Origin: Symsagittifera roscoffensis
Lineage: Eukaryota > Xenacoelomorpha > Acoela > Convolutidae
Assembly (NCBI RefSeq): GCF_963678635.1
Contig: NC_087065.1
Coordinates: 1,614,001 to 1,678,000 of the forward strand
Reading direction: 5' to 3'
DNA length: 64,000 nt
How positions within the stretch are numbered: position 1 is the first letter of the stretch; every line of letters starts with the position of its first letter. Made by a program: the position numbers and the translations under genes. The notes beneath the pieces are model-generated. The model was not told the DNA's origin, did no database searches, and saw only the letters and a list, made by a program, of their open reading frames with translations. Positions 25,127-37,300 of this stretch are shown here, in pieces.

Positions 25127-27367
25127 TGCCATTACTGCCGAGATTTATTGCTTTTACCCACAGAAGTGCATTTCCGGATAGCAAAAAACTTAAACACTAT
25201 TTCTTGATGTAAGTAGTAAAAAAACAAAAAAAACAGGGAGGGCAAATTCGTTACAAAATGTGGTCTATTTTTTTAACAATGAAAATATCTTTCGTTTTTC
25301 AAAATTGAGGTAACAAACATTCCACTTTACAATAAACTGAAAAATTTTCTTTTGCTTTCATAGAGTTCGGTAGCAATAAAAGTGCGACTACTTTGATATA
25401 CAAAAGTTTTTGGGCTATGCGGAACAACAAATTGTCGTCAGCTATTTGGAATTTTTTGGTTATCCGGGAAATCTGAGAAATTTTTGTCAAAAATAAGATC
25501 TTTATAGCATTTCGAGATAGTACAAATCTGTTCAATCCCATAAAAAAGGTCAATCGAGTTTTCGATACTTCAAAGCAATCCCATCACCCCGCTTATTATA
25601 GATTTGACTGTGAGAATGGAAACCGGTCGTTATTGTATGATACGACAAATTAATTTTATCAACGAACGATTGGTTTTTGGTTTTGAGAAAATTGAATTTT
25701 TTTGCTATCAGGCGACAAAAAAATAGGCTATCTGGGGCAAAAATGTTTCTTGGCTCTTAGGGAACATAATTGTTGTTCAATATCTTGGTACGAATTTATT
25801 TTTGGCTGTCCTGGTGATCGACTCCGTGACACGTCACCCTTAATTTTATTATCTGTGACTTAGTTAATACCCTGGGTCTAGATTTTCTTGTTGAAACTGT
25901 AAAAACGAAAGTATTTTGAAGAAAAAGAAAAAAAAACAAATCCTAGATAAAAGTTCAATTGCAATTTATAAAAAGCTATACAAAACAAAAAGCAGTGTCG
26001 CCTTCCCCATCTCCAGTATACACAAATGATACATTGAAAATCTAACCAGCGACTCAAAAAAAATATATCTTTTCGCATCTTTATAAATATTTTTGTCTTG
26101 CTCTGATTATCACTATCCTCGCCAAACAGGCCGCACTAATACAAGTTAGGTATTTCTGAATAGAGTTTGAATGAAAAGAGGAACCTTGGCTACATATAAC
26201 ATGGAGGAGAAAAGACGATTCTACAAAAAGCTATCATCGACATCGTTAGTGTTTGGGAAACTGAATTAGAAAAAATTTCAAGTTCTTATTAATCATTTTT
26301 GGCTAAAATGCTTTACCGAAAAAATAACGACTTCTAGTTTTCATTTAGCCCCAAGGTTAAAACTTATTTACGTTCATTCAGTTTTCCATGCAAATACCAA
26401 CCAACTTAGTTTTACCAACCAGAAGCGCTCCCGCACTCGAATTCCATGGATAAAATTGACTCAATTTAGTTTTATTGTCAGTGTCTATAAAAGTGAAAAA
26501 AAAATAATGTGATCTTCTACTTATTAATTAACCCATTATATTGGGTTTCAAATGAATTATAAGGCATTGTGTTTTTTGAGAGGATGAATCAATTTTTGTC
26601 AAATTTTGTTGTCTGAGCGTAACATGGGAATCGATTATATGGACAATATTTAAGACCCCGAAAATACATTATAATAGATTTTTTTTCACTTCTCTTAAAT
26701 GCGGGAGGTCTCAATAGCAAAAAAGAACGGCAATTCTATAAATAATGATATTTTATAATAGCCAGAGAAAGCCATGACAAAAGGAAATTTAAATTATTCT
26801 TTGTGACATTTTGATCAGAAACTAATAATTCAAATTTAAATAACTTTTTCCGGCAGTCATCAATTGCTAAATCAATTTAATTTAAAAAAAAAGATAGTAT
26901 GTGTTAACAAATAACAGAGCCGTTCTCGTGCAATCACGGCGTTATCAACTAAAAATGCATTGTGAGTTTGTTACCAGAAGATTCACCATACTGCAGTTGT
27001 GTGTTTTTATTATGGGGACTTTAATCATGACAATAGTGACAAGTTCAAGTACCCCCTTGGTTATTTTCAAGAGATCACTTTTTGTCCCACCGTCCCTAAT
27101 TTTTAAAAGAAGTTTTTTAGTGGTCTGGTCTGGAAGAGGAGTTCGGAGCCCTCTCCTCCATAACGAGAGCATCCTAGATCCACTGCTGTCTGAAAATGAC
27201 TAATTTATTGACAAATATTCCTCTGATTTTTTAATAATCTTTTTGAATGATGGTTCCAAACTCTGCATTTTCTGTTATTTCTACTACTCGGTCTTTTTGC
27301 CATGGGGGTTACCGTATACTTATGAAGGGTTCAACCAATACAAAATCAAGAAGAAAGTCCGTCTTGT
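25127..27367. other. Intergenic stretch downstream of the FRMD3/5-type gene
   Basis: AT-rich, with no convincing coding exon. A segment near 26436-26510 (TTCCATGGATAAAATTGACTC, then GTGTCTATAAAA) resembles the left end of the palindrome-rich element at 44.8 kb and may be a fragment of that family. Confidence 0.45.
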
Positions 27368-28393
27368 TTATGTTTGGAACATCCAAGAAAGATAATGCAC
27401 CAGAAAAGCTCTGAACGGCGCGTAAAATCCGTCGTAGAAAGCCGAGAACAAATACGTTTGCCGAACGTACGACGCGAAACTGTTCGTCGCCACTATTGCT
27501 TGCTCTGCCTCGGTAGTTGGTTCTCGGTTTTCCGAAAGCACTTTCGGCTCATCCGTTTCCGCAATTAAGACAGTTAGAAACAGAATTCCACAAACAACAC
27601 CGAGTATAAAATAAGCCTCGTAAAACAACGATTTGAATGACCATTCGTTGACTTCGTTTTTTGGGCTACCCTCGTCAAAAGCTTCGAAATTCTTCCCAAT
27701 AATTTCGTCATCTAATGGAAAAATGTCGTCGATTTTTGCTTCGACTTTCCCGACACTTGTAGCAGTGATGGAACTTTCCACCACGTGTCGGCGTTTTTTT
27801 ACGTCATCAGATTTTACCGAAACTCTATACGACGTTTTCGGGGAACTCGCTTCTGTCGATTCCTGCTTAGATTGCGTAATAAGCGTGTCGTATACAGTGT
27901 TACCGGATGAGTTTTTAAGTCGTCCTGAGGAGCTTTTCAGAAGTTTCGGACTCTTTCGTGAGTCTTCGGCTTCAAGTAGCTTCGCCCTCGGAGCCTGCAT
28001 CAACTCCGAAGCAGATCGCCGGGTTGAGACGACCACTTCGGGTTCTGACAACTGATCTCCAGTGAATTTTTGAATTGATCGGCGCAATTCGCCGACTGAG
28101 GGTAACTCGTCCTCGCTACTAGCCGTGCTAGTTCGCGTGCTGCTTCGGTTGCTGCTCCGGGTTTGTAGTGTGTCTCGGCTGATCGTTCGGCCGAACTTCT
28201 CTGGACTGTGGGATAAGTTCTGCTGGAAAGACTGTGTGATGTCGAGGGTGCTGTCGCGAGTGTTGAACATGGGCTGGTCTGTGATGGAGTCTGGTCTGGA
28301 GGGCGCTGCCAGGTTGCTTCTCAGCTGGTTCGTAAGCAGTTGCGCTCTCGTCCACTCATCTTTGCTTCTATTTGAACCATTGAGTGTCGGCGT
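27368..28393 (-). CDS. FRMD3/FRMD5: FRMD3/5-type gene, terminal exon 13 with membrane segment
   Basis: Acceptor TTTGTTTCAG at 28394; 341 codons in phase 0 to TAA at 27368-27370. It begins [19 protein letters not shown] long Ser/Thr/Lys-rich disordered stretch follows, then an acidic patch and one hydrophobic segment ([20 protein letters not shown]). A 63-residue tail rich in aromatic residues ends the protein ([17 protein letters not shown]). FRMD3 and FRMD5 also end with a membrane segment and an aromatic tail, supporting inclusion in the gene. The open frame extends upstream to 28561, but that part is intronic. Confidence 0.8.
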   Translation of the reverse strand, partial: TPTLNGSNRSKDEWTRAQLLTNQLRSNLAAPSRPDSITDQPMFNTRDSTLDITQSFQQNLSHSPEKFGRTISRDTLQTRSSNRSSTRTSTASSEDELPSVGELRRSIQKFTGDQLSEPEVVVSTRRSASELMQAPRAKLLEAEDSRKSPKLLKSSSGRLKNSSGNTVYDTLITQSKQESTEASSPKTSYRVSVKSDDVKKRRHVVESSITATSVGKVEAKIDDIFPLDDEIIGKNFEAFDEGSPKNEVNEWSFKSLFYEAYFILGVVCGILFLTVLIAETDEPKVLSENREPTTEAEQAIVATNSFASYVRQTYLFSAFYDGFYAPFRAFLVHYLSWMFQT

Positions 28394-31300
28394 CTGAAAC
28401 AAAGATGCTTTATAAGAAAAATTTACAAATTTACGATTTGTCTTATAACAGATTTTCGAAACTATTTTTGTATAGAAAAACTTACCATTCAAACTTGCTG
28501 CGAAACAAAATATCGTTTCAAAAACCGACCCTCTTAGGAAATAGACCCTCTCACCACACAAAGGCTCCTCACTTTGGCAATCTTTTTCTATATCAGTTTA
28601 CAGTCAACTAGCCTAAAAAGTTTTACGAGCACCCTTGACGCCAGTAATTTGATTTTTTGGTCAAAATCATCCAAAAAAAAATCATTCTCGAAAAATTAGA
28701 TATGGAGCAGAGAATTTTGGCAAAACATGTTATCGTGTTAATGTATATTACGTTGAGAGATCTGAGAAAGATAGTTTGACCGACCTAACAAGAAGTTAAA
28801 AAAAGAAAGTCGACGAATCCTGGATCCGCCGCTGTCCCCGACATAAACTTAGAGAACTATACTTTCAATCTCTTATTTTTATTCCAATCGAGCAAACTGT
28901 AAGATACGGAACTAATCGTGTTGTATGATTATGCTTAGCATCTGTCGTACCATCTGATCATCGGCCGATGGAGTCGCTTTTGAGGAGGAAGTGGAGTAGC
29001 CGCTATCCACAGATACTCCATGTCCATTCATATACATTGCACTGCTATGTCTCCTCCACTCCTCATCCCCCTCCCCCTTCCCCTCCTCCTTAGACTCAAA
29101 AGAATCCCCACTCGCGCCCACACTCCCCCCTACCCCACTCAGAGATCCATTCGGGTAGAGTTCGCCCCCTCTCCACTCTGATTGGTTCCTCGTACTCTGT
29201 CTCGGCAGTGTCGCCGATGACGTCATGTAGTCCAAGTGCACTCCTGTCCCATTCTGATTCACCACTCCTCCCCCTCCCCCTCCTCCCCCCATTCCTCGAT
29301 CTCCTCCCACTGCCCCTCCCCCTCCCCCTCCTCCCCCCATTCCTCGTTCTCCTCCCACTGCCCCTCCTTCTCCCCCTCCTCCCCCTCTTCCTCGTTCTCC
29401 GCCTCCGCCTCGATCTTTTCCTCCAAGTATGACAGAAGAGTGTCGTGAAGTGGTGTCACTGTCGTAGTTTGACATGTCGTTTAGAGTCGTGATTGTGTTG
29501 AGGTGGTGATTGCCGTTGGACATGTCGACCGAGGGGTTCGGAGACAGCAGCAGGAAACTGCGTCTGGATGTGGCCGCTGATCTGTCCAGACTTCGCTCCA
29601 CAACTCTGCTTCTCTCCCGCATCGAAGGTGTTCTTGAACATTTCAAAAACAATACTCAACATTTTGAGGGCATACAGGATCATCTGGGTCAAAAAGTCTG
29701 TGAGAGTGAAATATAAATGAAAAATAACATGGTTTTTAGCTTTTATGTAATTTCATTCCATATATCGTTGTTAACTGTTCGTCCAGTGCTTTCCCAATTG
29801 TCACCAAAAGAGAGCCCAGAATTACTCTTTAAAACTACAATTTACCAGACAAGGTGTAATATAAACTATTAAGTTCAATAAACAATAAACAATTAGTCTG
29901 CAGCCAAAATTGAACTGGACTTACCTCTCAAACTTCGGGGCGTTTCTGCCGAGGCTAGTGGATCTCAATTGATCAGCTGTGCGACCACTGAAAAACAACA
30001 ATCATATACGAATTTATACAGCTTGAGGAATAATAAATGATAATAATATCAGAGTCGCACTGGAATTTCTGACCTAAATTTGAGAGAAGATCCTTTTTTG
30101 AACAGAGATCGACTGGACCTGATCTTCTTGGGAGTCTTGCCCGCTTCTTGGCTAAAAAAAACAATTTGGAAATGGGAGATTGAGCAAGGGCTGATTTAGA
30201 TGGCATTATAGCATACCCTATGGGTTGACCATTATACAAAAAAGTAACTAATCACAATCTTTCGTGGCATATGGCTTTCATGGCCACTGCTAAATTAGAC
30301 AAAAGCCATACAAGAACCAGACAGAAAGTGGAGCTTAAACTAACTGTATGCATTTAAATAAAAACGTTTACTATGTCTTGTCCATCTAATTCTACCCAAG
30401 TGTTGTTTCGACTGGGATGTGCTTGTGATCTTATTAGGAAGTGATAAGTAGAAATAGTGAGTGTGATTACGTGAAGAAGACCATGTGTTCCACTGCACTG
30501 CTCCACACGTGCTTCGCATTCGTCTCACTCCCGAAGTCGAACAGTGTCTTGTATGGCTTCACTGTGCCCCTCTCCTTCGCCACCACCTGATCATGTCCAC
30601 ATTCACACATGTCATCATGGCCATTACTACTCACTCAATGGCCAAATACTTTCATCATTTTCTACTTAACATATATTAAAAAAACTAGGATAGCCGGTTG
30701 CACCTAAGCAAGCAGCATAGAATTCTCCGACATATTCTTTAAAAAAATACATTAGAAGTTTTTTTTCCAAATTAGTGTAGTTTTTTGTTCTTGGCGAGAT
30801 AAGTTGATCTGACGAAAGCTTAGAACTTAGGCGTATTCGATAGTTTTTTTCGGAAAATGATTTGAAAAAAAATATGAGAAGTTTTCATAATTTTTTTCAG
30901 AACTTGTTTTTGATTTTTCAAAATTCTTGTTTGAAGTTTTATTCCAAAATGGCGCCAAAAAACTTCGAAAAGTAAATTTACAAGAATTAAAATTAATGTT
31001 CAACTGCTTATTCTTCTATAATAAACACAGCCTGCTCGCGCTCACTTTATTCGCTCGAAATTAAACCAAAATTCAAAAACTTCAAACTTTTTTGACGACA
31101 CTGAGAAATGTTTTTGGAAACTTGTAGCTTGTTTTCGAAGCGCGACTGAATAGTCTTTAATATCATATATCATTCGACCAATTCCGATGATTATCTATGG
31201 TGCCTGATTTTGCGTGAATAAAAAAAACGAAAATACACCCTCACACAAAGTTCCTCCCCGTTGTTAATGATCGAAACAAAAATTTAAAATAATAAAAACT

Positions 31301-34300
31301 TTAAAAAATGTAAGAAACGATCTTTTATACGACACCTGTTATTGTATGACAAGTGTAATACTTTGTAAGAACCAAAAATTGGTTAGCTCGAATAATGAAG
31401 TGGTATTAACAAGAGTGTTTAGCTAATTGGTTGCTGACCTTGAGAAACTTTCCATCTATGGTCATGCGTACTACATTGGACCAGGGGAACAGTCTGGCCA
31501 GTTTGTTGCTCTCGAACAGACAGAGGCCCTTCCAGGTGAAGCTGAAGTGCAGTGGGGTGCCCTGGTCACTCTGAAAAGAACAACTAAATAAAAGAAGGCG
31601 GAGAAAAAGCGCGTAGAAGTTTACTGTTTTATCTCTATAGCCTAAAAAATAGTAGATTATAATGTATTTTTAATGGATTAAATCGAATATATTGTAATTT
31701 TATAGATACTGGCCATATTTTTATCCATGGGCGCTCGTGGCGGCAAAGTATCACCATTTTTGAGAGGAGGGTGGACACCCCGTGACGTTGGCCTCTTGAC
31801 CCCTAAAGGGTCCCATGATGCTCGGTTGTTACTATTTTAAGAGCTCCAATTTCAGTCTGCCAGTCGTAACTTTTTCTAAAGGTGCCGTTGGCATCCATTC
31901 TCACCAAGTTTGAAGAGCGCGAGTGCGCTTCGAAAAAACACAAAATCACGCGCCTAAAACGCCAATTTTGGCCTTTTATTAAAAACTCTCGTGCAGCCCA
32001 AAAAGTTTCTATTGTTGTGGGAGACCTCGGAAAATCAATTTGGTCGACTTAGAAAAAACCCAATCGGAAAATCAAAAGTCTCGACCAGGAGCGGATTTAG
32101 GGTCGAGACTTGTAATTGTTTTTTAGGTCGAGACTTGATTTTTCGATTTGGCTCTAAGGTTGAGACTCTCGACCTTAAAATCAAATCGGAAAATCAATAA
32201 TGTCGACCTAAAAATTTTTTTTTTGAAGATTTCCAGGAACTTTTTTGCAAATGTGCCTCTTCTTCATGCTAAAATCCGTCCCTGAGCAATACTATCTTGG
32301 GGGAGTGGGAAGTAGTGAGTGAAGTGCATTGAAAGTAGGAATGGAAGAGAGGTCAACCTTGCAGGGGTATGGATCCACTCCGTATGTCTGCATGGTGGCT
32401 GTAAACAGCAGAAAGCTCCTCTCAGCGTCACTCGTGCTCACATCTCTAAACACACACCCACATCCGATTAGGACAACACAACAGTAGGCTTGTTGAGCCT
32501 CCACTCCAAGGGATCAGAGGAGACTTTTAGGCAAGTGTGCTACTAAAATATAGTGATATTGGAAAATATAATAAGTGGAAATATTGCAAAAAATCTTGAA
32601 GATGAATCAATTAACGATTTTATCTTTTACAGACTGAGGATTTATGAATTCTATTAAATTGGTATATGCTTTGAAAATGCTGATTATGTCGTATTATAGG
32701 AAGTGTTGCATAAGATAATTACGTCATTTTGTCCCGATGGTACTGTTCGACTGTGTCGTGGAACTCGTGGTCTTTGAAGGCGGCCGCCAACTTCATCTCT
32801 TTTGAATATCCCGGCAACAGGTCTTGCTCGTCGTACGGACCCAATGTCGCTGAAAAAGACTTTAGATTTTTTTCTTGTGAATCGAAACTTCAAATGGAAT
32901 CGAGTGGGTCAATGCGCGTAATATAAATCTGAATATTTAATGTTGTCTAATTTCGAAGACCATAGTGACAATTTTCGAAGACCATAGCATAGTGACGGAA
33001 TATATGTGTTCCGGGTGGTTTTTTCTCCAGACAAATTTTGACTAGCAATTTTTTTTATATCAGCTGAAAGGTATTGCTGTTTGAAATCAAAGTTTTTTAA
33101 AAACTCTGCACCAAAAAATAAGGTCAATTTAATGAAAGCGAGCACATCTCCAAAGAGCTTCGCCCTGATACGAACAGTCTGGTTGATGTTAGATTATGAT
33201 TGAAGGGAGATGCTTAGAAGAATGAAGTCTTCGGCTGACCTTGCAACACATATGCACAGAGAAGGGCAGCCTCACTTCTGGTGCTCAACAGTCTGCCGTG
33301 TTCCAAGTCGCGTTTCACTTGCAGAAACAACTGGTATCTGAAACAACAGCCACTCAATTTTTTGATTTCCACGTAAAATCAGGTATCACAAATAATCATG
33401 GGATTTTGTTGATAGTCATATCGTATTTAAGCCTTTTTAGGCGTGGTTCGTACGACATTTGAAAATTTCCCAAAAAAGTTTCGAGTTGAAAAAACCGGGA
33501 TTGAAATTTTTGATTTTTCGCATATTTTTGAGCGAGTAAAGCGATCGAGTAACGTTCGTTATATAAGAAAATTAGCAATTTCGGCTGAAAAAAAATGAGC
33601 TTCTCTGGCGAAAACTTTCAAAAAATTGCTTATGCCTAATTTTTGTTCCGACTTTCGATACGAAAGTAACGGAATATTTGTGCTCGGGGTGGGTTTTTTT
33701 TTTTCAGACAAATTTCGACTTTTTAACTATCCATTTTTGACGGAATTTTTTTATATCATTCAAAAGGTATTGTTGTCCTGAGCTTAAATTTGAAAAGATA
33801 TTTCACCTGTGGTCATTTTTTGTTAAGTTATGAGGGTTCAAAGATTGCCATTTTGGCCATTTTGACCAATTTGGGTCAATTAACGCGCGATATAATTCGC
33901 GCTATTAACGCGTAAGCGGAGATTTAATCCTTAGAAATTGTTCCAAATTGGTTGAACGAAGCTTATTTGCCATAATTGATTTGTTACAAGGAACGAAATT
34001 TCTCTTTTTATACTTTATATGGCGTGTGGGGGGATGATTTTCATTAAAAATTTCAAATTTAAAAAAAAAATTTCATTTTGTTTTATTTCATTTGATTTTA
34101 TTATGTTATTACTGCTGCTCCATAAACCCTAAAAGGCAGTCGGAACATTCAGGGCTTCGCCCTGATACGAGCAGTCTTGTCTATATTTCTACACGTTCGC
34201 TTAGTTCTATCATCACTCGACTACCCAAAAAAAAGACAGTAACTCGGCGGAATCTTTTTCTGAGAATGTGGTCGGGACTAGGCTTGTCTTGTTGCAGTTT

Positions 34301-37300
34301 AAATTGCGATGATTGTCTCAGTCTACATGCTCTGATTTCAATTTTTACTCATCTTAACTGGGAACACCTGCCAAGTTCTACGTTGTGTCCCACCTTCCCT
34401 GTTAGAAACATTAACTCAGGTAATAAGCAGTTTTGTGAAATCTTACGATCAATTATTCAGAGTGGAATAGAACTTTGACAGGCGTGGGTTTTTCTGCGCA
34501 AATTTAGGTTACGTATAAAAAGCATCGATTGTTGTGTCATGTCAAAGCAGTTTCAGTTCTGATTCCTATTCAGAACATTTATTCCGTACGAGGGAGGGGG
34601 GAGATTAAAATTGATGGAACATTTGCAGAATCAAGCTGAAGAAGGCCTCTCAATTACGTCATGTCGATATTTTCCTTATTGTTACCTACCCGCATCCAAG
34701 TTTAGGCGTAAATAATCGATTATAACGGATTATTATGATAATTTTTTGACAATTATAATCGATTATAATTACCAAAATTAGGTCCTTAAGGGATTTATAA
34801 TTGATTATAATCGTGACATTTTCCAAGAGATTATAATCTCTTATAATCGATTATAATTGATTACAGTTCTTACTAAAAACCCTTAAAATCAATTATAATC
34901 GATTATAATCGATTATAATTTCTCATTTTGCCAAAATTTTGCGATATTCGAATTAAATTTTATGGGTTATTAATTTTGTGTCAGTTAGAAAATCTCTAAA
35001 AGAGAGATCTCTTGAACACTTTGGTTCATCTGAACACAAAGTTTTACCACGAAACAAAAGTTTCATAGAGATCCTTTCATATGAAGGGAAAGGTTCTCGC
35101 GGTATATGAAAAATAAATTTTCCGAATCAATCATGAGACTGAATCAATTTGCTGATGTTTTGGTGTTTAAAAACGCTTAAAATATGCATCACAAAACAAC
35201 CCTAATGGGGAAGAAATGAAAAAAAAACTTATAATTTTGAATCAATTGGAAAACTTTTAAAATATTTTTCTCATTTTTTATAGAAACCAATGTCCACAAA
35301 AAGCATAAAATATAAGCAATTTAGATGCACTTCGAAGACAAAAATGGACAAACAAAAGGGATTATAATCAATTATAATCGATTATAATGGATTTTTGTGC
35401 AAAACTAATGAAATAGAAATTTGAATAAAAATAATGGATTATAATCAATTATAATCGATTATAATTTTATCGAAAAATAGACGAATAAAAAATTGATTAT
35501 AATCGATTATAATTGATTATAATTGATTATAATTTGATTTTAAAAAGAGTGATTATAATCAATTATTAATTGAATAAAATCGATTGTTTCTCAATTTTAG
35601 TGAGACTGGTACTAAAATCGTAATATAATCGATTATTAACGCTTGAAACTGGATGCGGGTAGTACTGCGCGAAAACATTCGATTCTGATTGGCCCTAAGT
35701 TTTCAACTTAAGACTAAATTAACATCCTCTCCCCTCAAATGTTTATTCGTTTCGCAACCTTCGAAATAAGCAATTGAATTTTCTAAAAATGTGATTTTAT
35801 GTTCAATTATTGTTTATCTTTTCTTCTATTTTCAAAATTAAAATTTCCCGGTTTGCTTGGAAAAAAATTTCATCATTTTTATTTTACATTTATTTTTTAA
35901 AAATTTTGAATTTATGATGTCCCAAAAAATTGAAATCGAAACGTATGACCTTAAAATATCGACTAAAAAGATACTTCACATCATGTATATTGCTTAATTT
36001 AAATTTTCAAGTGCTTTTCCCTTAGTAATAGTTATACTGGATTCTGGTCTGTTTGAATAGTGACTGTCTTCCTAATGTTTTGAATGTATCTCATTCTTTT
36101 TACTTTCTAGTAAACGCCTCGCTACAAAACAGCGCTACGGTACAACAGTGCTGAAAAAAAAATTATCCGCGCAGACCGCTCGTGAAAACTTGCCGCCATG
36201 ATAGCAAACTGCAATAGCTTGAAACGAAAAAAAAATCAGCGTAATACCAAAAAATCAGAGCAATTGTTATCGAGTAAAAGACGCCATATTAACAAACAGT
36301 GGTAATATCTTGTGTTGACGTTCTGTAAATTGTATTTACTAAGTTGATATTTGTTTTAGGAAAACAATTCAGTATTTCGAACTTACAAACAAAAAATTAT
36401 TGAATTTAATGACAATAACTTAGAAAAATTATCATGTTTTTGTTGTTGGGTTGGTTTTTTTCTTCAGAATATTTTCGATTAAATCAAGATTTGTGTTGAA
36501 ATTTTGAATCATCATGACAGGTATTGGTTGTCCTCAGTTCAAATTAAAAAACAATATTTTAACTGCAACCTTTTTTGTAAATTTGAAGGGGCTTAAAGGT
36601 TTCAAATTGAGCCAATTGGGGCCAATTAACGCTCGATATATTTTGTGCTAATAACGCGAAACGGAAACTTAAGCCGTCCTACAAATCGCTTAATTTGAAA
36701 TGAGCCATGCTGTTTAATCTATATAAAACTTTGTTTTATCATTTTTATGACTCTGTACTTTTTTAAGCATGTGAGGTTTGTTTTCACAAAATTTTTTGAA
36801 AAAAAATACTTGTTTTTAAAATTTTTCCTTATATTTTTTCTGAGGCTTCGCCCTGATACGAGCAGTCTTAATTCTGATTTTAGCATCAGGTTTCTGATAT
36901 TTGTTCGAATAGTAAATCATACAATTTTAAAATAATTGAAATATTTTTCCTCGTCAATAAACGCTACTGATCTAAATTTCGGGTGGCGGCAATCAGGCCG
37001 ACGGATTTTAAGCCGAATCGTATAAATCAGAATTCAAAACGAACCAAATATTTGAAATAATTAAACTACTGTTTTTTATTGAAATATGCATTTTATAGAG
37101 AATTACCGACATTCAAATATTTAGTAGCTTTTTACAATTGCTTAGCATTAAATTGAGGTTCAAGAATGTCAAAAAATTTAAATTTCGTAGATTGTGTTCA
37201 TCCTGTGTATAACTTATGCAATGCAAAAAACCGGCTGAATTAACAAACAAAAGCCATCTGTAAATAGTGTATTGTTACAAACAACGACTAATTTGGGCGA

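Noticed and set aside
27633-28397. Plus-strand frames opposite the FRMD3/5-type terminal exon
   Set aside because: Shadows of the minus-strand exon, which has a splice acceptor and a family match.
29208-29459. Proline-rich plus-strand and Glu-rich minus-strand frames
   Set aside because: Other-frame readings of the Gly-rich coding minisatellite.
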